The notes below the pieces were generated by a model. It had not been told where the DNA came from. It was given only the letters and a program-made list of their open reading frames with translations, and did no database searches. Position numbers and translations under genes: made by a program. Shown piece by piece: positions 10,692-21,309 of a DNA stretch of 64,000 nt. Location: assembly GCA_003427395.1 (NCBI GenBank), contig BFEA01000495.1, positions 1,027,799 to 1,091,798 on the forward strand, written 5' to 3'. Source of the stretch: Chara braunii. Taxonomy: Eukaryota > Streptophyta > Charophyceae > Charales > Characeae. Every line of letters begins with the position of its first letter. Positions within the stretch are counted from its first letter, which is position 1.

Positions 10692-11042
10692 AAGATGGGA
10701 CGTTGAAAAATTATCTCCAGCACAGCACGCCGAGCAGTATAACTGAGAGGACCAGGACTGAGGCCAACCAGAATAGTAAGAACCAATTAGTAAAAGCGGG
10801 CTAACTTATGTCGGGGTGAGAGGGGGTATATCCTTCCGCAGGGAAGTAATCAATGTCGTCCATTCGGGCCTCTCATGGGGACTAGCGTGTGTGAGTATCC
10901 AAATGTATTACATATTGACTTACCGGGGGAATAGGAACCAGACTGTCGCTCCCCAGAATTGTAGGAGCCAGAACCAGATGGTTTTGTTATAAAAAAAAAA
11001 GAAAAAAAAAAGGGAAAGAAAAAAAAAAGATGGGACGTTGAA
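10692..11042 (+). mobile_element. Poly(A)-tailed retroposon insertion with 16-bp target-site duplication
   Basis: The word AAGATGGGACGTTGAA occurs at 10692-10707 and again at 11027-11042. Between them lies a 319-bp segment (10708-11026) ending in an A-rich tail of about 37 bases, broken by a few G residues. Identical flanking words plus a 3' A tail are the signature of target-primed insertion by LINE machinery. The body has no convincing pol III boxes or coding frame, so it may be a SINE or a 5'-truncated LINE end. It interrupts the 3' region of the older LINE. Confidence 0.8.
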
Positions 11043-11637
11043 CCCGATTTCCAGCAGCGAAAATTGTCAGTGTTGTTGGTAGGATTGTGAGCCTTGCTCG
11101 TAAGCGAAACTGGATGATGCTGCCAGGATATCTCCAGGTTGAATTCTGAGGTCCCCGACCACCTTTTTTACAGTTTCCTTGACAATAAAAGAACAAACTT
11201 TCAAAAAAATAAAATAAACTAAAAAAAATAAACTGTCACCAATCCCAAATTCTTTTAGAAGCAAGACAATCTTACCAAAGTTGCACAGTGGACTCAAAGG
11301 CCCAATTACATATTTTGCACGCGAGTTCTACTTTGAGCCCCCTCTGGGCTAAGTTGACTGCAGACGGAGTGGCCGATGGAAAAAGCAGCCATAAATTTGC
11401 AGCTAGGCGAGGACTACCGTCTTCCCCCGAACATGACACATACTCGTTTACAACGTATATGCGTTATGTTTGAGTGAACATGACCAACTTTACCTTCACT
11501 AGGGGTTCGGGTCTAGACTGAGTAGGCTCAATTCTGGACGATGGCTGAGAGCCCAAGAACCTTGAAAAAAAGGGGAAAAAAAAGTAGCGATGTACCCTTC
11601 CATGTTCTGGTTGGAGATTTATTTCTTTCCCCTAATT

Positions 11638-11757
11638 GGAGCCTCGCTCCACTCCTCAACAAATGTGCGAAATGAGAATGAATTTTCTGCTAGAACATGG
11701 AAAGATACAACCCTTTTCTGTCTTTTCTGCCTCTGTGACCACCATAGCAGCGAGGCC
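11638..11757. mobile_element. MITE-like element, family M1, copy 3
   Basis: The left end GCCTCGCTCCACTCCTCA and the following AATGTGCGAAATGAGAATG match the copy at 1720-1838. The right end AGCAGCGAGGCC is the complementary terminal word. The interior shares the word TAGAACRTGGAAAGATACA with copy 1. Confidence 0.5.
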
Positions 11758-11836
11758 TTAGTGAGTGGCTTGAACTGGCTTCCACTTTCTTGGCCGCGCC
11801 ACTTTCTAGGCTGTCAAAAGCGCCTTCGCGCATGGA

Positions 11837-11861
11837 CATACACACACACACATACACACAT

Positions 11862-11894
<33 letters not shown>

Positions 11895-12042
11895 GGGAGA
11901 GAGAGAAAGAGGGTAGCTTGTCAGTGACACGGAGGGCTGTTGCATGTCGACAACATAGCACAGGGGACACACATACACACACGCATACATACAAAAAGGG
12001 CAGCTTGTCAGTGACACGGAGGGCGGTTGCTTGCCGACAACA

Positions 12043-12091
<49 letters not shown>
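11837..12091. repeat. (CA)n and (GA)n microsatellites with an 88-bp duplicated spacer
   Basis: CA repeats span about 11837-11894 and GA repeats about 12043-12091. Between them the segment AGCTTGTCAGTGACACGGAG occurs twice (near 11914 and 12002), giving an approximate 88-bp direct duplication with microsatellite expansion at its edges. Confidence 0.85.
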
Positions 12092-12096
<5 letters not shown>

Positions 12097-12558
12097 ACAC
12101 ATGGGTCTGTCCTGGTCACCAAGGCAAAAACAGAGCAGGCGCCGACCTTCAAGGGGCGGGAGGGGGGGGAAGGAAAAAGTTATATTCGAATACAACAATT
12201 TTCTCATCGTGAAATTCGAATATAAGGCATGTGCGTAGTATTCCAATAGAACGCGTATGCGTTTTATTCGAAGTGCCCTTGTATTCGAAAAAAATGGTGT
12301 AACTTTTCAAAAACCGTTTTTTTGGAAAACTCGAATACAACGCATATCCATTATGTTCGGGGGAAGATGGTAGGAGCATTGGCTAGTTGTTTCCAACATC
12401 GAGTTACAGCAGTTCGCAGCCCGTCAGGGGTGCGTTTCCCCCCCCTGAGACAATTCCCCCCCGAGACATTTCCGTCGTCCTTCGTTATACCGGTCGTTGA
12501 TTCAGGCTCGTTTGGTCGTTGGAAGGTTTAAAAAATACAGGCAGGTGCAACCAGGACA

Positions 12559-12777
12559 CTTTGGGGGGGGGGGGGCAGTTTCTTTTAAAAATGCGGGACC
12601 GGTAGCTTCCCATGGGACCTCGTGCTGGTTTTTTGTCGAAACGGTGGCAAAGCAGCGACAAAGTGAATCTTTGGGGGGGGGTTGGCAATTTCTTTGAAAA
12701 ATGCAGTACCGTTAGCTGCCAGTGGGACCGCGCACAGGGTTTTGGTCAAAACAGTGGCAAAGCAATGGTAGGGCGGA
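12559..12777. repeat. 110-bp tandem duplication
   Basis: Two units start at 12559 and 12669. Each opens CTTTGGGG with a G run, then has a TTTCTTT-AAAAATGC block, a TAGCTNCCNRTGGGACC block and a GTGGCAAAGCA block. Divergence is about one fifth, so the duplication is not recent. Confidence 0.85.
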
Positions 12778-13265
12778 AAAGTGAAAAAGTCTGAATTGGA
12801 AAGGGTGTGGTCTTGGCTGCAGGTTGAAACGACACACTTACATTGCATTTACAAATGGAAACAGATGTGTCTGAATGTGGACGTATTCAATGCCCCACAC
12901 GTTCAACGCCCCATTGAGTGAGTCATATGTGACAAAACAACTTTTATTTAGTTAAACAAAAAACTAAAACAACAAACTCTCAATCACACACATATACGAC
13001 ATATGAAATAAGATTCAAGGACCACCTACCTCGGCACCAACTATGAATGAAGATATGTCAAATATCTAATACATTAATGTCATATAAATTACCTTAATCC
13101 CACACATTCCAACAATAGCAGATATGATAAACACAAACACCCTTAGTATTACACAAACACACACACACTAATCTTGACACATACACACAAATACTTTTTT
13201 TTTTCATGTAACAATCACCTTACTTTCAAACCTCACTAGTAATGCCTCTTTTATCAAACAAGCAT
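12778..13265. other. AT-rich unclassified DNA
   Basis: No gene or RNA recognised. CACACA-rich patches occur near 12983-12993 and 13150-13170. Confidence 0.4.
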
Positions 13266-13269
13266 ATAC

Positions 13270-14060
13270 AAACTACGGGCTGCGCACCCGTGCCCCTACG
13301 GTAAGTCAATTTTCACCCTATCCTTACCACATAGTAAAACTTGGCTCCATCTTGTTGTGGCTACCTTCAGTGGGATGCGTCCAGCCAACTGGGCTTCATA
13401 TCCCCGTGCTACTATATAGAAAGGCAACGCCCGATCCTCCCCTTTTTTACCTTTCCCTTCTGGCCCCACAGTTTAAGATCTAGCTTTAGCTCTGAAATAG
13501 AAAATCCAATAGTGTGAGTTTTACAGGTTCAGTTACCATCGTTGCCACATGTCTCTCACACCCTTATCTGGGCAAGCCTAGTTGCTAATGGGGGGGTATG
13601 AAGAACTTTCTATCTGCACAAGAAAATCCGGTTTCTCGGAGTTTGCTCCCTCCCAACACTGAAATTCTTTTTTACCTGAGGGATCAATCCCCACCATTTT
13701 TCAAATTGTAGAAGGTTATTCTAGAAACTGAGCAACGTATCATGTACCAAGAGGATCAACGTTTTTTGGGCTGAGGGTGAGTTTCCATTGTTCCAGGATA
13801 GTCTTAATGAGCTCAGCCAGACGCTTTTCCACGTACCAGAGTTGACCCAACTTTGCCCTAAGAGTTAAGGGGGAGACCCATTAATTTTTCAAGGTGTTCC
13901 AGATGTCCACAATAAGCAGTACACCTTTTTCAATTCACCTTCTCTCAAAGTTGTTGCGAGCGGTATCTGCAACAAACCAACTACCATTCGATTTATGAAT
14001 ATGCGGATTCTTAAATAAGGGTTGTAAGAGGATTTCAACCTTCGACACTGGTAGCCACCG
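13270..14060 (-). pseudogene. LINE ORF2 C-terminal remnant
   Basis: Read on the minus strand, this stretch gives SRWLPVSKVEILLQPLFKNP and FVADTARNNFERR followed by IEKGVLLIVDIWN, across stops. Such Pro-Leu-Phe-x-Asn-Pro and gly-val-leu patterns occur in the C-terminal part of plant LINE ORF2 proteins. It lies where the 3' end of the minus-strand LINE is expected. Identification rests on pattern and position only. Confidence 0.45.
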
Positions 14061-14108
14061 AGAGATGGTTAACGGGTGCATATATTTTCAGATCTCCTTT
14101 CCAGGCCG

Positions 14109-14253
14109 TTCAACCACTTTAGGTTACTACACCACTTTCAGATTGTGTGTGGATCTATACATGGGGTTGTCTGAAACCGCCTTCAGGCAGTTCAACCATT
14201 TTTGGTTGATACACCACTTTAAGATTGTCTATAGATCCATTGCAAATGATGGG
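14109..14253. repeat. 82-bp duplicated flank of the palindromic satellite
   Basis: Two diverged units start at 14109 and 14191, each running TTCAACCA, then GGTT-ACTACACCACTTT-like, then AGATTGT and GGATC/AGATCC words. They abut the 136-bp array and share its TTCAACCACTT vocabulary, so they may be a degenerate outer part of the same satellite. Confidence 0.7.
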
Positions 14254-14890
14254 ATGAGGGTACTTGAATCCCCTTTCAGAAGCTTCATCCACTTCAGCGG
14301 TTTCAGGTCCCCACCTGAAATTCATGAAATGACCTGAAGTGGCTGAAGCTTCTGAAAGGGGTTTCACGTACCCCCATCCAACCATTTGGATGAGGGTACC
14401 TGAAACCCCTTTCAGAAGCTTCAACCACTTCAGCGATTTCAGGTCCCCACCTGAAATTCCTGAAATGACCTGAAGTGGTTGAAGCTTCTGAAAGGGGTTT
14501 CAAGTACCCCCATCCAAATGGTTTGATGGGGGTACCTGAAACCCTTTTAAGAAGCGTCATCCACTTCAACGGTTTCAAGTCCCCACCTGAAATTCCTGAA
14601 ATGACTTGAAGTGGCTGAAGCTTCTGAAAGGGGTTTCAAATACCCCGATCCAACCATTTGGATGGGGGTACCTGAAACCTCTTTCAGAAGCTTCAACCAC
14701 ATTGGCAGTTTCAGGTCCCCACCTGAAATTCCTGAAATGACCTGAAGTGGTTGAAACTTCTAAATGGGGTTTCAGGTACCATCATCCAACCATTTGGATG
14801 AGGGTACCTGAAACCCCATTAAGAAGCTTCAGCCATTTCAGCGGTTTCAAGTCCCCACATGAAATTCCTGAAATGAACTGAAATGGCTGA
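14254..14890. repeat. 136-bp satellite made of palindromic units
   Basis: Units begin at 14254, 14390, 14526, 14662 and 14798, each exactly 136 bp apart; the fifth is truncated into an A-rich run. Every unit has a left arm starting GGTACCTGAAACCCCTTTC and a right arm that is its reverse complement. In the unit at 14390 the arms match at 38 of 39 positions. The loop between them holds a second perfect 9-bp hairpin, ATTTCAGGT-CCCC-ACCTGAAAT. Degenerate related sequence continues to about 15040. The array sits inside LINE sequence. Confidence 0.95.
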
Positions 14891-15049
14891 AAAAACAGGC
14901 AAAAAAAAAAAAACAAAAAACATAAAGTTTGTCCTGCAAACCACCCGAAACTTCTGAAATGACCTGAAGTGTCTTAAGGCCATTTCAGCGGTTTCAGACC
15001 ATTTCAGAATCTTTCATTTTGAAATTTCAGGTGGTCGTTAACCGCGGGT

Positions 15050-16503
15050 GTAGCCGCCATGAGTTTGGCTTCAACAACCGCCAGACAAATAACACAACTT
15101 TCCAAAATTATGATATGATCACACATTTCTGGAACGAGGTCAATAAAAAGCAGGTCCAGATATAAGAAGGCCTTTGAAAATTTAATTCTGAGGCGAGGAT
15201 CGATTCAGCCATAAAGATCTAATGTGACTCCTCAGAGGAGCAAGTGACCTTAATGATCCAGCGGACAAGCATAGTTTTACTTTTCTGTTGGGGGTCTATT
15301 AACCCTTAGTCTCCTTTCGCCTTTGAGAAACATAGCATGTCTCAAACAACTTTTGACATGAAACCCTCATTATCCCCCGCAAAAGGTTTTCATAGAAATT
15401 TTGCAGCTCTCCTGCGGATCAAACCACATAGGTGTCTTCCTAAGAGTCTAACGACACCCACAAACCAAAGCAAAGCAAAAAGAGCACCACTGACCACCAT
15501 TACCGTATCGTAGATAGACAAATGAGAATTTTTCCCCACGTGGATACCGTTTGTAGTGTTAGCTGTAACAGAATACCTTCTTCATCTACTGTACATGAGA
15601 GCAGGAAAACCTGCACCCAAAAAAAACGCTCATAGCTACCGGCCTCTATGCATTTCATGACCTATAGAGGAAAACGACAAATTTAGCACAGTTAACAGAT
15701 GTTTTGGACAAAGCCAAATATTCGTCTAAGTAACTCTTAAAGACATTCATCGAGGAGACCGGGTTTTATGAGATGCCAAATAGATTGTCCGCAAGGGTCT
15801 TCACCTTACACTGCGTCTGACCTGTACAGAGCCCCTTGATCCTGGGGTGAACCCGAATGTTATATAAAAAGTTTTGTACCACAAATAATAGGGGGGTCAG
15901 GGGGCAGCCCTGACGTAGTGATCTTATAAGCGAGAAAGGCTCTGAGATATTGTCATTGACCATAATAGAGACTGTAGATTGAAAGTATAGTGCCACTACC
16001 CAATTGCATATGTTTTCCCAAAAGCCTATGTGTCTCAAGATTGTCAGGACATAAGTCCAATTAACGTTGTCATAGGCTTTTTCCATGACCAACATAAGGA
16101 CTTAAACATTTGCATTGGTTCTTTCAACCAATTCGACTGCTTCAATGACCGTTACAATATTATCAAATATTGAACAACCCTGCATGAAGCCTGCTTGGTC
16201 GTTGACAATCAAGGCAGGTAAATATTGTCTTAGGCGTCAAGCCAAAATTTTTGTCAATAATTTATATGACACATTGAGAACCGAAATCGAGCGTCAATTT
16301 CTAATCTCAAATCGGTCCTCCTTCTTGTATAGGAGCGAGATGATACTATACCTCATGCTTGGCGATAAATTGTCTCCCATTAATACCTTATTATAAATAT
16401 AAACTAAAATTTATTTAACATAATCCCAAAAAATTAGATAGACCTCCACTGGTAAGTCGTCATCACCCGGGGCTTTCCCTTTAGCCATCGAACTTAATGC
16501 TTC
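15050..16503 (-). pseudogene. LINE reverse transcriptase, inactivated
   Basis: Minus-strand blocks in order: SMAKGKAPGDDDLPVEV, a finger region ending in SVLNVSYKLLTKIL, motif A VLMLVMEKAYDNVNW, motif B LRQGCPLTPLLFVV and motif C TLADNLFG. The consensus motif A Asp is replaced by Val and the second Asp of motif C by Asn, so the catalytic triad is broken. Motifs A to C lie in one open frame of 109 residues (15766-16095); the rest needs frame changes. Thumb and connection-like sequence follows to about 15050. Confidence 0.82.
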
Positions 16504-17240
16504 TCACGCCTTCTCTATTGTAACTGGTCGGTCCAAATCTAGTATCCCTTGTGTTGATAGCCTAGTTGAAAAGTGAGACCATTGATCCGAATCTTCCAAA
16601 AGATCGGTGGTAATGTCCTCGTCTGGGCGCCTCGTTGTAAGGATATCTCGATAACACATAGCTACATATTCACAAAGTTGAGACTGTTCGTTGACAAATG
16701 GCAACTCATGATCAAATGAGTGCATGAACTCGCACATTGAAAAAACTAAGCGCTTCGGTAGCAATTTTTGAAAGGACTCTCTAGACATACGGTCATAGAC
16801 AATAACACCTTTAACTCTCAATCGCTTCATTCCAGATGTCGGATTGCTCTTGGTGATAAGCGGCACAATCTGCTATGCACTTTTCTATGATAGGGCTCCA
16901 AACTAAGTTATAAATAAAATGAATGTTCATCCTATATTTTGCATACTCGATCATCCGTAATAGGGACACCTCCTGCTTTTTCCTCCCTACGGGTAATATT
17001 TGTGAGAAAATGTTGAGATGTTTAGACAAAATTTGGGACCCCGCATCCCACCAAGCATCTTTGGTGGTGAAAAAATCTAAATTTTGTTCCCAGCCTTCCC
17101 AAAATCGACTCATCCAATCCATGATGCCGGGTTTTTGTAGGATCTGAGTGTTGACTCTGAAGTAGTCATGACCTCTTTCCAGTTTACGAAAGTTAAAGGT
17201 TGCGATAACTGCTTTTCGATCAGAGAACGTCTGAGTATCT
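16504..17240 (-). pseudogene. LINE endonuclease end and pre-polymerase linker
   Basis: The minus strand reads TFSDRKAVIATFNFRK at its start, corresponding to the SDH-like C-terminal signature of APE endonucleases with the His replaced by Arg. It is followed by GIMDWMSRFWEGWEQNLDFF and a linker of about 200 residues without stops in two overlapping frames (16811-17122 and 16504-16866). This region is missing from the LINE at 4.5-11.2 kb. It ends just before the polymerase entry block. Confidence 0.7.
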
Positions 17241-17245
17241 ACACT

Positions 17246-17505
17246 TAGATTGACTGTGGCATGTCATGCAACAATTGGTTGGTTGGACAGAGGTTGGGGC
17301 TTGCATGGCTAAAGCGAGGAGTATGAGTGTAGGGATTGGTTGGAGTTGACTCCGTGTAGTGCGTAGACTCTTGTTTGACTCTTTGATGTGATTGCATGTA
17401 TGTACTGTGGTTCAGATTCAGATTTGACTGTCTACGATCACAAACATATATATGGTTGTGAGGAGTCCCACTGTGATTGTGAGAAGTGATCGTCACATAC
17501 TTATT

Positions 17506-17508
<3 letters not shown>
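17246..17508. other. Unclassified DNA between LINE and LTR
   Basis: Short stretch with no recognised coding or structural feature. It starts where the minus-strand LINE truncates. Confidence 0.4.

Positions 17509-17542
<34 letters not shown>
17509..17542. repeat. (TA)n microsatellite at the LTR boundary
   Basis: Seventeen TA units end five bases before the inferred start of the LTR at 17547. The retrotransposon may have inserted into or beside a TA repeat. Confidence 0.95.
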
Positions 17543-17545
<3 letters not shown>

Positions 17546-17546
17546 A

Positions 17547-18634
17547 TGTTGGGTGTTCGCTTGGCCTGAGGGGCCTACGCTTAAAGGTTAAATAGGGGTT
17601 GTGAATGATAATGAAAGAAACCCCCGCTTTATTGTTGAATGTTCCTTAAGGATTTCTTAGTCGGACGTTGGTCCTGCGCCCGGGTTCAAGGTTCTTGTCC
17701 ATAACATCCCAGACCCTAGACTCTGCATGGAAGGGATCTCCCCCCGCGCAGAGCCTATTTGTCCTGCCGGTCGAGACACTCAGCTTAAAGGCTGGAGGTG
17801 CCGCGACGGCCTCACAGCTATTCCTTCAGTCGTGCAATGTCGTGATGGGGCAAACCTTCATGATACTTCGGATCTGATACTTGAGTGTTATAAGCGGTAC
17901 TCGGATCCACGAGAGACCGGTTGATTATGGGCACTACATAGTACACCATCATTGCGACTGCTTACGTATTCATGCATTACTAGTCGATATGAGTTAGCTC
18001 TGCGCCCGCGCAGTTTTATACTAAGTCTCGCGCGCGACGCCTATCTGATTTCCACACCGAAGGGTTATCGGATGACTACTGAGGGACTAGGAATGTTGTC
18101 GCGTTGTTTGTTCAAGTGTCATTTTGTATATGTGTACGTACGTGTGCGTGCACGTGTGTTTTTATTTTTTTATGTTCTTTAGAGTGGTGTATGCGTGGTG
18201 TGTGGGATGCGTCCTAGTTGACCGGCGAAGAGTCGCGCTTGGGACCTCAACCCCCTAAGGCGTCGGTTCACGTTAGGGTCCGATAGAGGCGTATTACCAC
18301 TCGTACCCCCTATGCTACAGCGAACGAGAAACGCCGTCGGCTGATCCACCTCTGCGATTGCAGCTGATTAACTTTCGTATTGTGGACTGGTAGCTCGGCG
18401 GGGATACGCCCACCGAAGGGAGGTGACAGCTCCCGTAAGGTGGAGGTAAGTCCTACCTCGCGTAGGCTCTATATTGTCGTAGGGGCGCGGTAGAGGTATG
18501 GTTGGCGCACTCGGTCGGAGCGGCTTGTGAAAGCTCCATATATATTCGCAACGAGGATTTAGACGAACTCCTGCGTGACGCGACCGGGAGGGTTTCGCGC
18601 TGCCTTGTGTGGTGTCGAACCGATGCGCGCGACA
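17547..18634 (+). repeat. 5' long terminal repeat of element A
   Basis: Begins TGTTGGGTGTTCGC and ends GCGCGACA, giving TG...CA ends and a length of 1,088 bp. The end is fixed by the primer-binding site two bases downstream. Inverted relatives of its 3' third occur at 21734-22150 and 39378-39715. A block shared by all three reads GGTAGCTC-GGC-GGGGATAC-GCC, which resembles a tRNA D-arm/A box. The 5' boundary is inferred from the TG start after the TA repeat. Confidence 0.7.
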
Positions 18635-18636
18635 GG

Positions 18637-18654
18637 TGGCGCCGTTGTCGGGGA
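18637..18654 (+). promoter_or_regulatory. Primer-binding site, tRNA-Asp type
   Basis: TGGCGCCGTTGTCGGGGA is complementary to the 3' end of plant tRNA-Asp(GUC) including CCA, with one C-to-T change that still allows G-U pairing. The same PBS type is known from Athila/Tat-like plant gypsy elements. It would prime minus-strand DNA synthesis. Confidence 0.85.
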
Positions 18655-19004
18655 TAACGGAAGTTTACCGTTGTCCCTGGTGGAACGACATCCGGGTATA
18701 AGATTGAGAGAGAAAAATAGGCATATTTCAAGTACATAATGTCTTGCCAGACTATCTATGATAAATAACCGTTATTAATGTAATAAATTTTATCTCTGAT
18801 CTGATTGATTGTTTGGGTTAGGGAGTCATAAAGGAGGTCCTAAAGTGAGTCATAGAGGGAGGAAATAGATAGTTTTACTTATTTGAATTGGTAAGCGACT
18901 GTCTATGAAGCTCGATAGAAGTTCGAATGTTGAATGAAAGTTTTTTTCCTTACTCTTCTTAACAGGAAAAATTTGAGAAAGAGGTTGGGCCGAGAGGTCA
19001 GAAG

Positions 19005-21270
19005 GCATAGCAGACGGTTCAGGAAAGGTCCTGACCCTCGATGATCTCATTGAAGTCTTAGACAGGCGAGAAAGGGCGCCGAGTAATATTTCTAAGGTTG
19101 ATATATTCCACTTCAATAGAGAGCGGGTCTCTGGTTGGTTGGATCTGGTCGAGTAGGCGATGGTGGGGCTGTCAGACGAGGTAAAGTTCGAGCGAATTCT
19201 AAAGTATGTGCTTCATGGGCCTCGTCAGGAAGTGAGGAAGGTTGTGGACGGCGCCAATGTTAGTTGGGCCAGGTTAAAGGATGGGATACAAAGGAAGTAC
19301 AGGAAGGGTGATTGCCTGTTAACCACTACGGGCCAAGAAGACATGAATAGGGACGACTTCACCACAGTGGGAGCCGTCGTACAGAAGTTTACAAAGAAGG
19401 CGAGAAAGGTCCCTGGGATATCTGAGGAGGCGCAATGCGCTATTTTTGTGGGATTACTCACTGCGTCGGAAGCGTCTGAGCCGACGAGCCATGGAGGGGG
19501 AAGTGCGAAGCTCATCTGGGCCAATATCGACAAAGGGGTCGAGGAAGGAAGTCTGGACCAGGTGAATCAGCACCAGATGCGCCTGCAAAGGCGAAAAAGA
19601 AAAGAACAGGATGCGACCGCTTCAGGGACACCAGGAGTAAGGAGGATCGTCACCGACATGCTTGCAGAGTTGGGCTATGGAAAATACACGGTCATACAAA
19701 AAAAAATAGTGACGACAATCCAAGGAAAATGGAAGGATCAAGTGATAGAGGAAGTCGTCCAAGAGGATTGGGAAGAAGAGGAGCCGGTGCCCCCACATCT
19801 TTCGAAGGCGCTACGCAAACAACGCAACTTAACGCAGGGGGGGCAAGGCTCAGGAAAAGGGCAGGCACCCCAAGCAGTGGTAGTCGCATCACCAAGTGCG
19901 TCGGCTCCGTTAAGTAGAGCGCCCCCCCCGCAAGTGGTGGTACCACCATTCGGGTAGTGGTGATGACCTGTGTACAACACCTTTGTGCCATGGGGAAACC
20001 CGGCTCCATCTGGGCAGATAATACCCTTCGTTGGGCCCCAAGCCAGTATGCCACCCCCGAGCTATCACGCTGCGCAAGCCCAACCCATGACACCGCCCCC
20101 GTCACCCGCACCTAGTTCACAAGGTAGTGTGGCTGATGGAGGTAATCAAGGCCAGGGTAATCAGGGGAATGGAGGAAGAGGCGGTGGAAGAGGACTTGAC
20201 AAAAATGGCGGTGACCGAGGAGGTCAATTGGACAACCAAGGCTACCAGGGTCAGGGAAATGAAGGAAGTCAAGGAAGTCAGGGGAGCGGGAGAACCCTTT
20301 TTAATTGGAGAACCGCCATATGCCATCACTGTGACAAACAAGGTCATACTATACGGTTCTGCAATATTAGGCGGGAAAATGAAAGAGTGAGACTGATCTA
20401 TTCCAATATGGATGGCGATATATACCATCAGTTCGGGGAATACATTGACAGGAAGGTTCCGGGTGGAGTAAGGGCGGAGACCCAAAGAAGGGTAGTTGCA
20501 TGGCAAGCGCTGCCTGCCACATTTATATTGTGGCAGGAGAAGGATGATCCACCAATTAGGATGGAAGAAGTGGAAAGTGATGAGGAGGTGACTCAAAGGC
20601 TACGGGCAGGAGATATAAAGGAAGAACCCATAGTCGTTGAGTCAGATGAGGAAGGCGAAAATGAGAAGGTGGAACACGCATTAATCCTTCTGGGGAAAAT
20701 GAAAAACTTGATGGGGGGGAGATACCAACAAAAGTTGGTAGACCTTTGTGAGGAAGTAAAGGGATGGACGACTAATATCCCCAAAGTCTTTCTCTACGAG
20801 TCTGACCCGGAATCAATGCCAGGGCGACCTGAAGTAGCTACCATAGGATTAGGCCCGCGGTCTGGAATGATGACTAGACCCCCTGCGGCGCAAGGAAGAC
20901 TGGCACAAGCGGCTCGTACTAGAGGCCAGGCCAAGGCCAGTGCAAGCCAAAAACCTCCGAGGAAGGAGCCAGAGCCAGAAAACAGAAAAGAGGTCATAGA
21001 GGTATAGGATGAGGAGGAGGAGGAGGAGGAGAACGAAAGGCTGCACGAGGTAAAGGACGAGAGGGCGGAGCAAAGGGCTAAGAAGAGAGAAGCCCAGGAA
21101 GAAGCTCAACTAAGTCTGCGCGATGTGGCACCAAAAAAGAAGAAGTATGAGGTCCGACTGGAGGAGGGATTCGACGTGGGAAGCGTAATTGATAGGTTGT
21201 TGGAGGGCCAAAACGACCTGATGACCCTAAAAGAGATTTTAGCTTCGGCCACTAAGCTACGTGATTGATT
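19005..21270 (+). pseudogene. Gag polyprotein of element A with CCHC zinc knuckle
   Basis: The frame reads LTLDDLIEVLDRRERAPSN near 19031, hits a TAG near 19156, then is open 19160-19957. A frame change joins it to 19970-21007, and after a further stop it continues to about 21268. The first part (FNRERVSGWLDL, then EVKFERILKYVL) resembles the retrotransposon gag core. A Gly/Gln-rich stretch follows, then the knuckle CHHCDKQGHTIRFC (CX2CX4HX4C) near 20325-20366. An acidic, lysine-rich tail leads to protease. Gag assembles particles and binds RNA. Two stops and one frameshift indicate an inactive copy. Confidence 0.8.
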
Positions 21271-21309
21271 AAATGGAAGCTTATCGCGACGCCTGGTGCC
21301 AAGCGTTCA

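Larger units (their letters stand above)
4500..11232 (+). mobile_element. Decayed LINE (non-LTR retrotransposon), plus strand
   Basis: In order it carries a zinc-knuckle ORF1, a charged linker, the start of an APE-type endonuclease, reverse transcriptase and a long C-terminal region. This is the layout of plant L1-like LINEs. Stops and frameshifts occur throughout. About 1 kb between the endonuclease start and the reverse transcriptase appears deleted, judged against the second LINE at 13.3-17.2 kb. The 3' part is interrupted by a poly(A)-tailed insertion at 10708-11026. The A-rich run near 11200-11232 may be the LINE's own tail. The 5' limit is approximate. Confidence 0.8.
11420..12367. mobile_element. 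Candidate element bounded by 15-bp perfect inverted repeats
   Basis: TCTTCCCCCGAACAT at 11420-11434 is exactly reverse-complementary to 12353-12367. Inside each arm lies a related word, ACAACGTATATGCGTTATG at 11450 and ACAACGCATATCCATTATG at 12337, plus several TTCGAATA words at 12182-12340. No transposase or target duplication is seen, and the interior is mostly microsatellite and an M1 MITE copy. A non-autonomous element is possible but unproven. Confidence 0.3.
13270..17245 (-). mobile_element. 5'-truncated decayed LINE, minus strand
   Basis: On the minus strand the sequence starts at the end of an endonuclease domain (near 17235), passes through the linker and reverse transcriptase to about 15000, and resumes with C-terminal LINE-like sequence at 14040-13270. 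A satellite array (14109-15040) interrupts it. It begins abruptly within the endonuclease, the usual outcome of incomplete target-primed reverse transcription. Stops are frequent. Confidence 0.75.
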
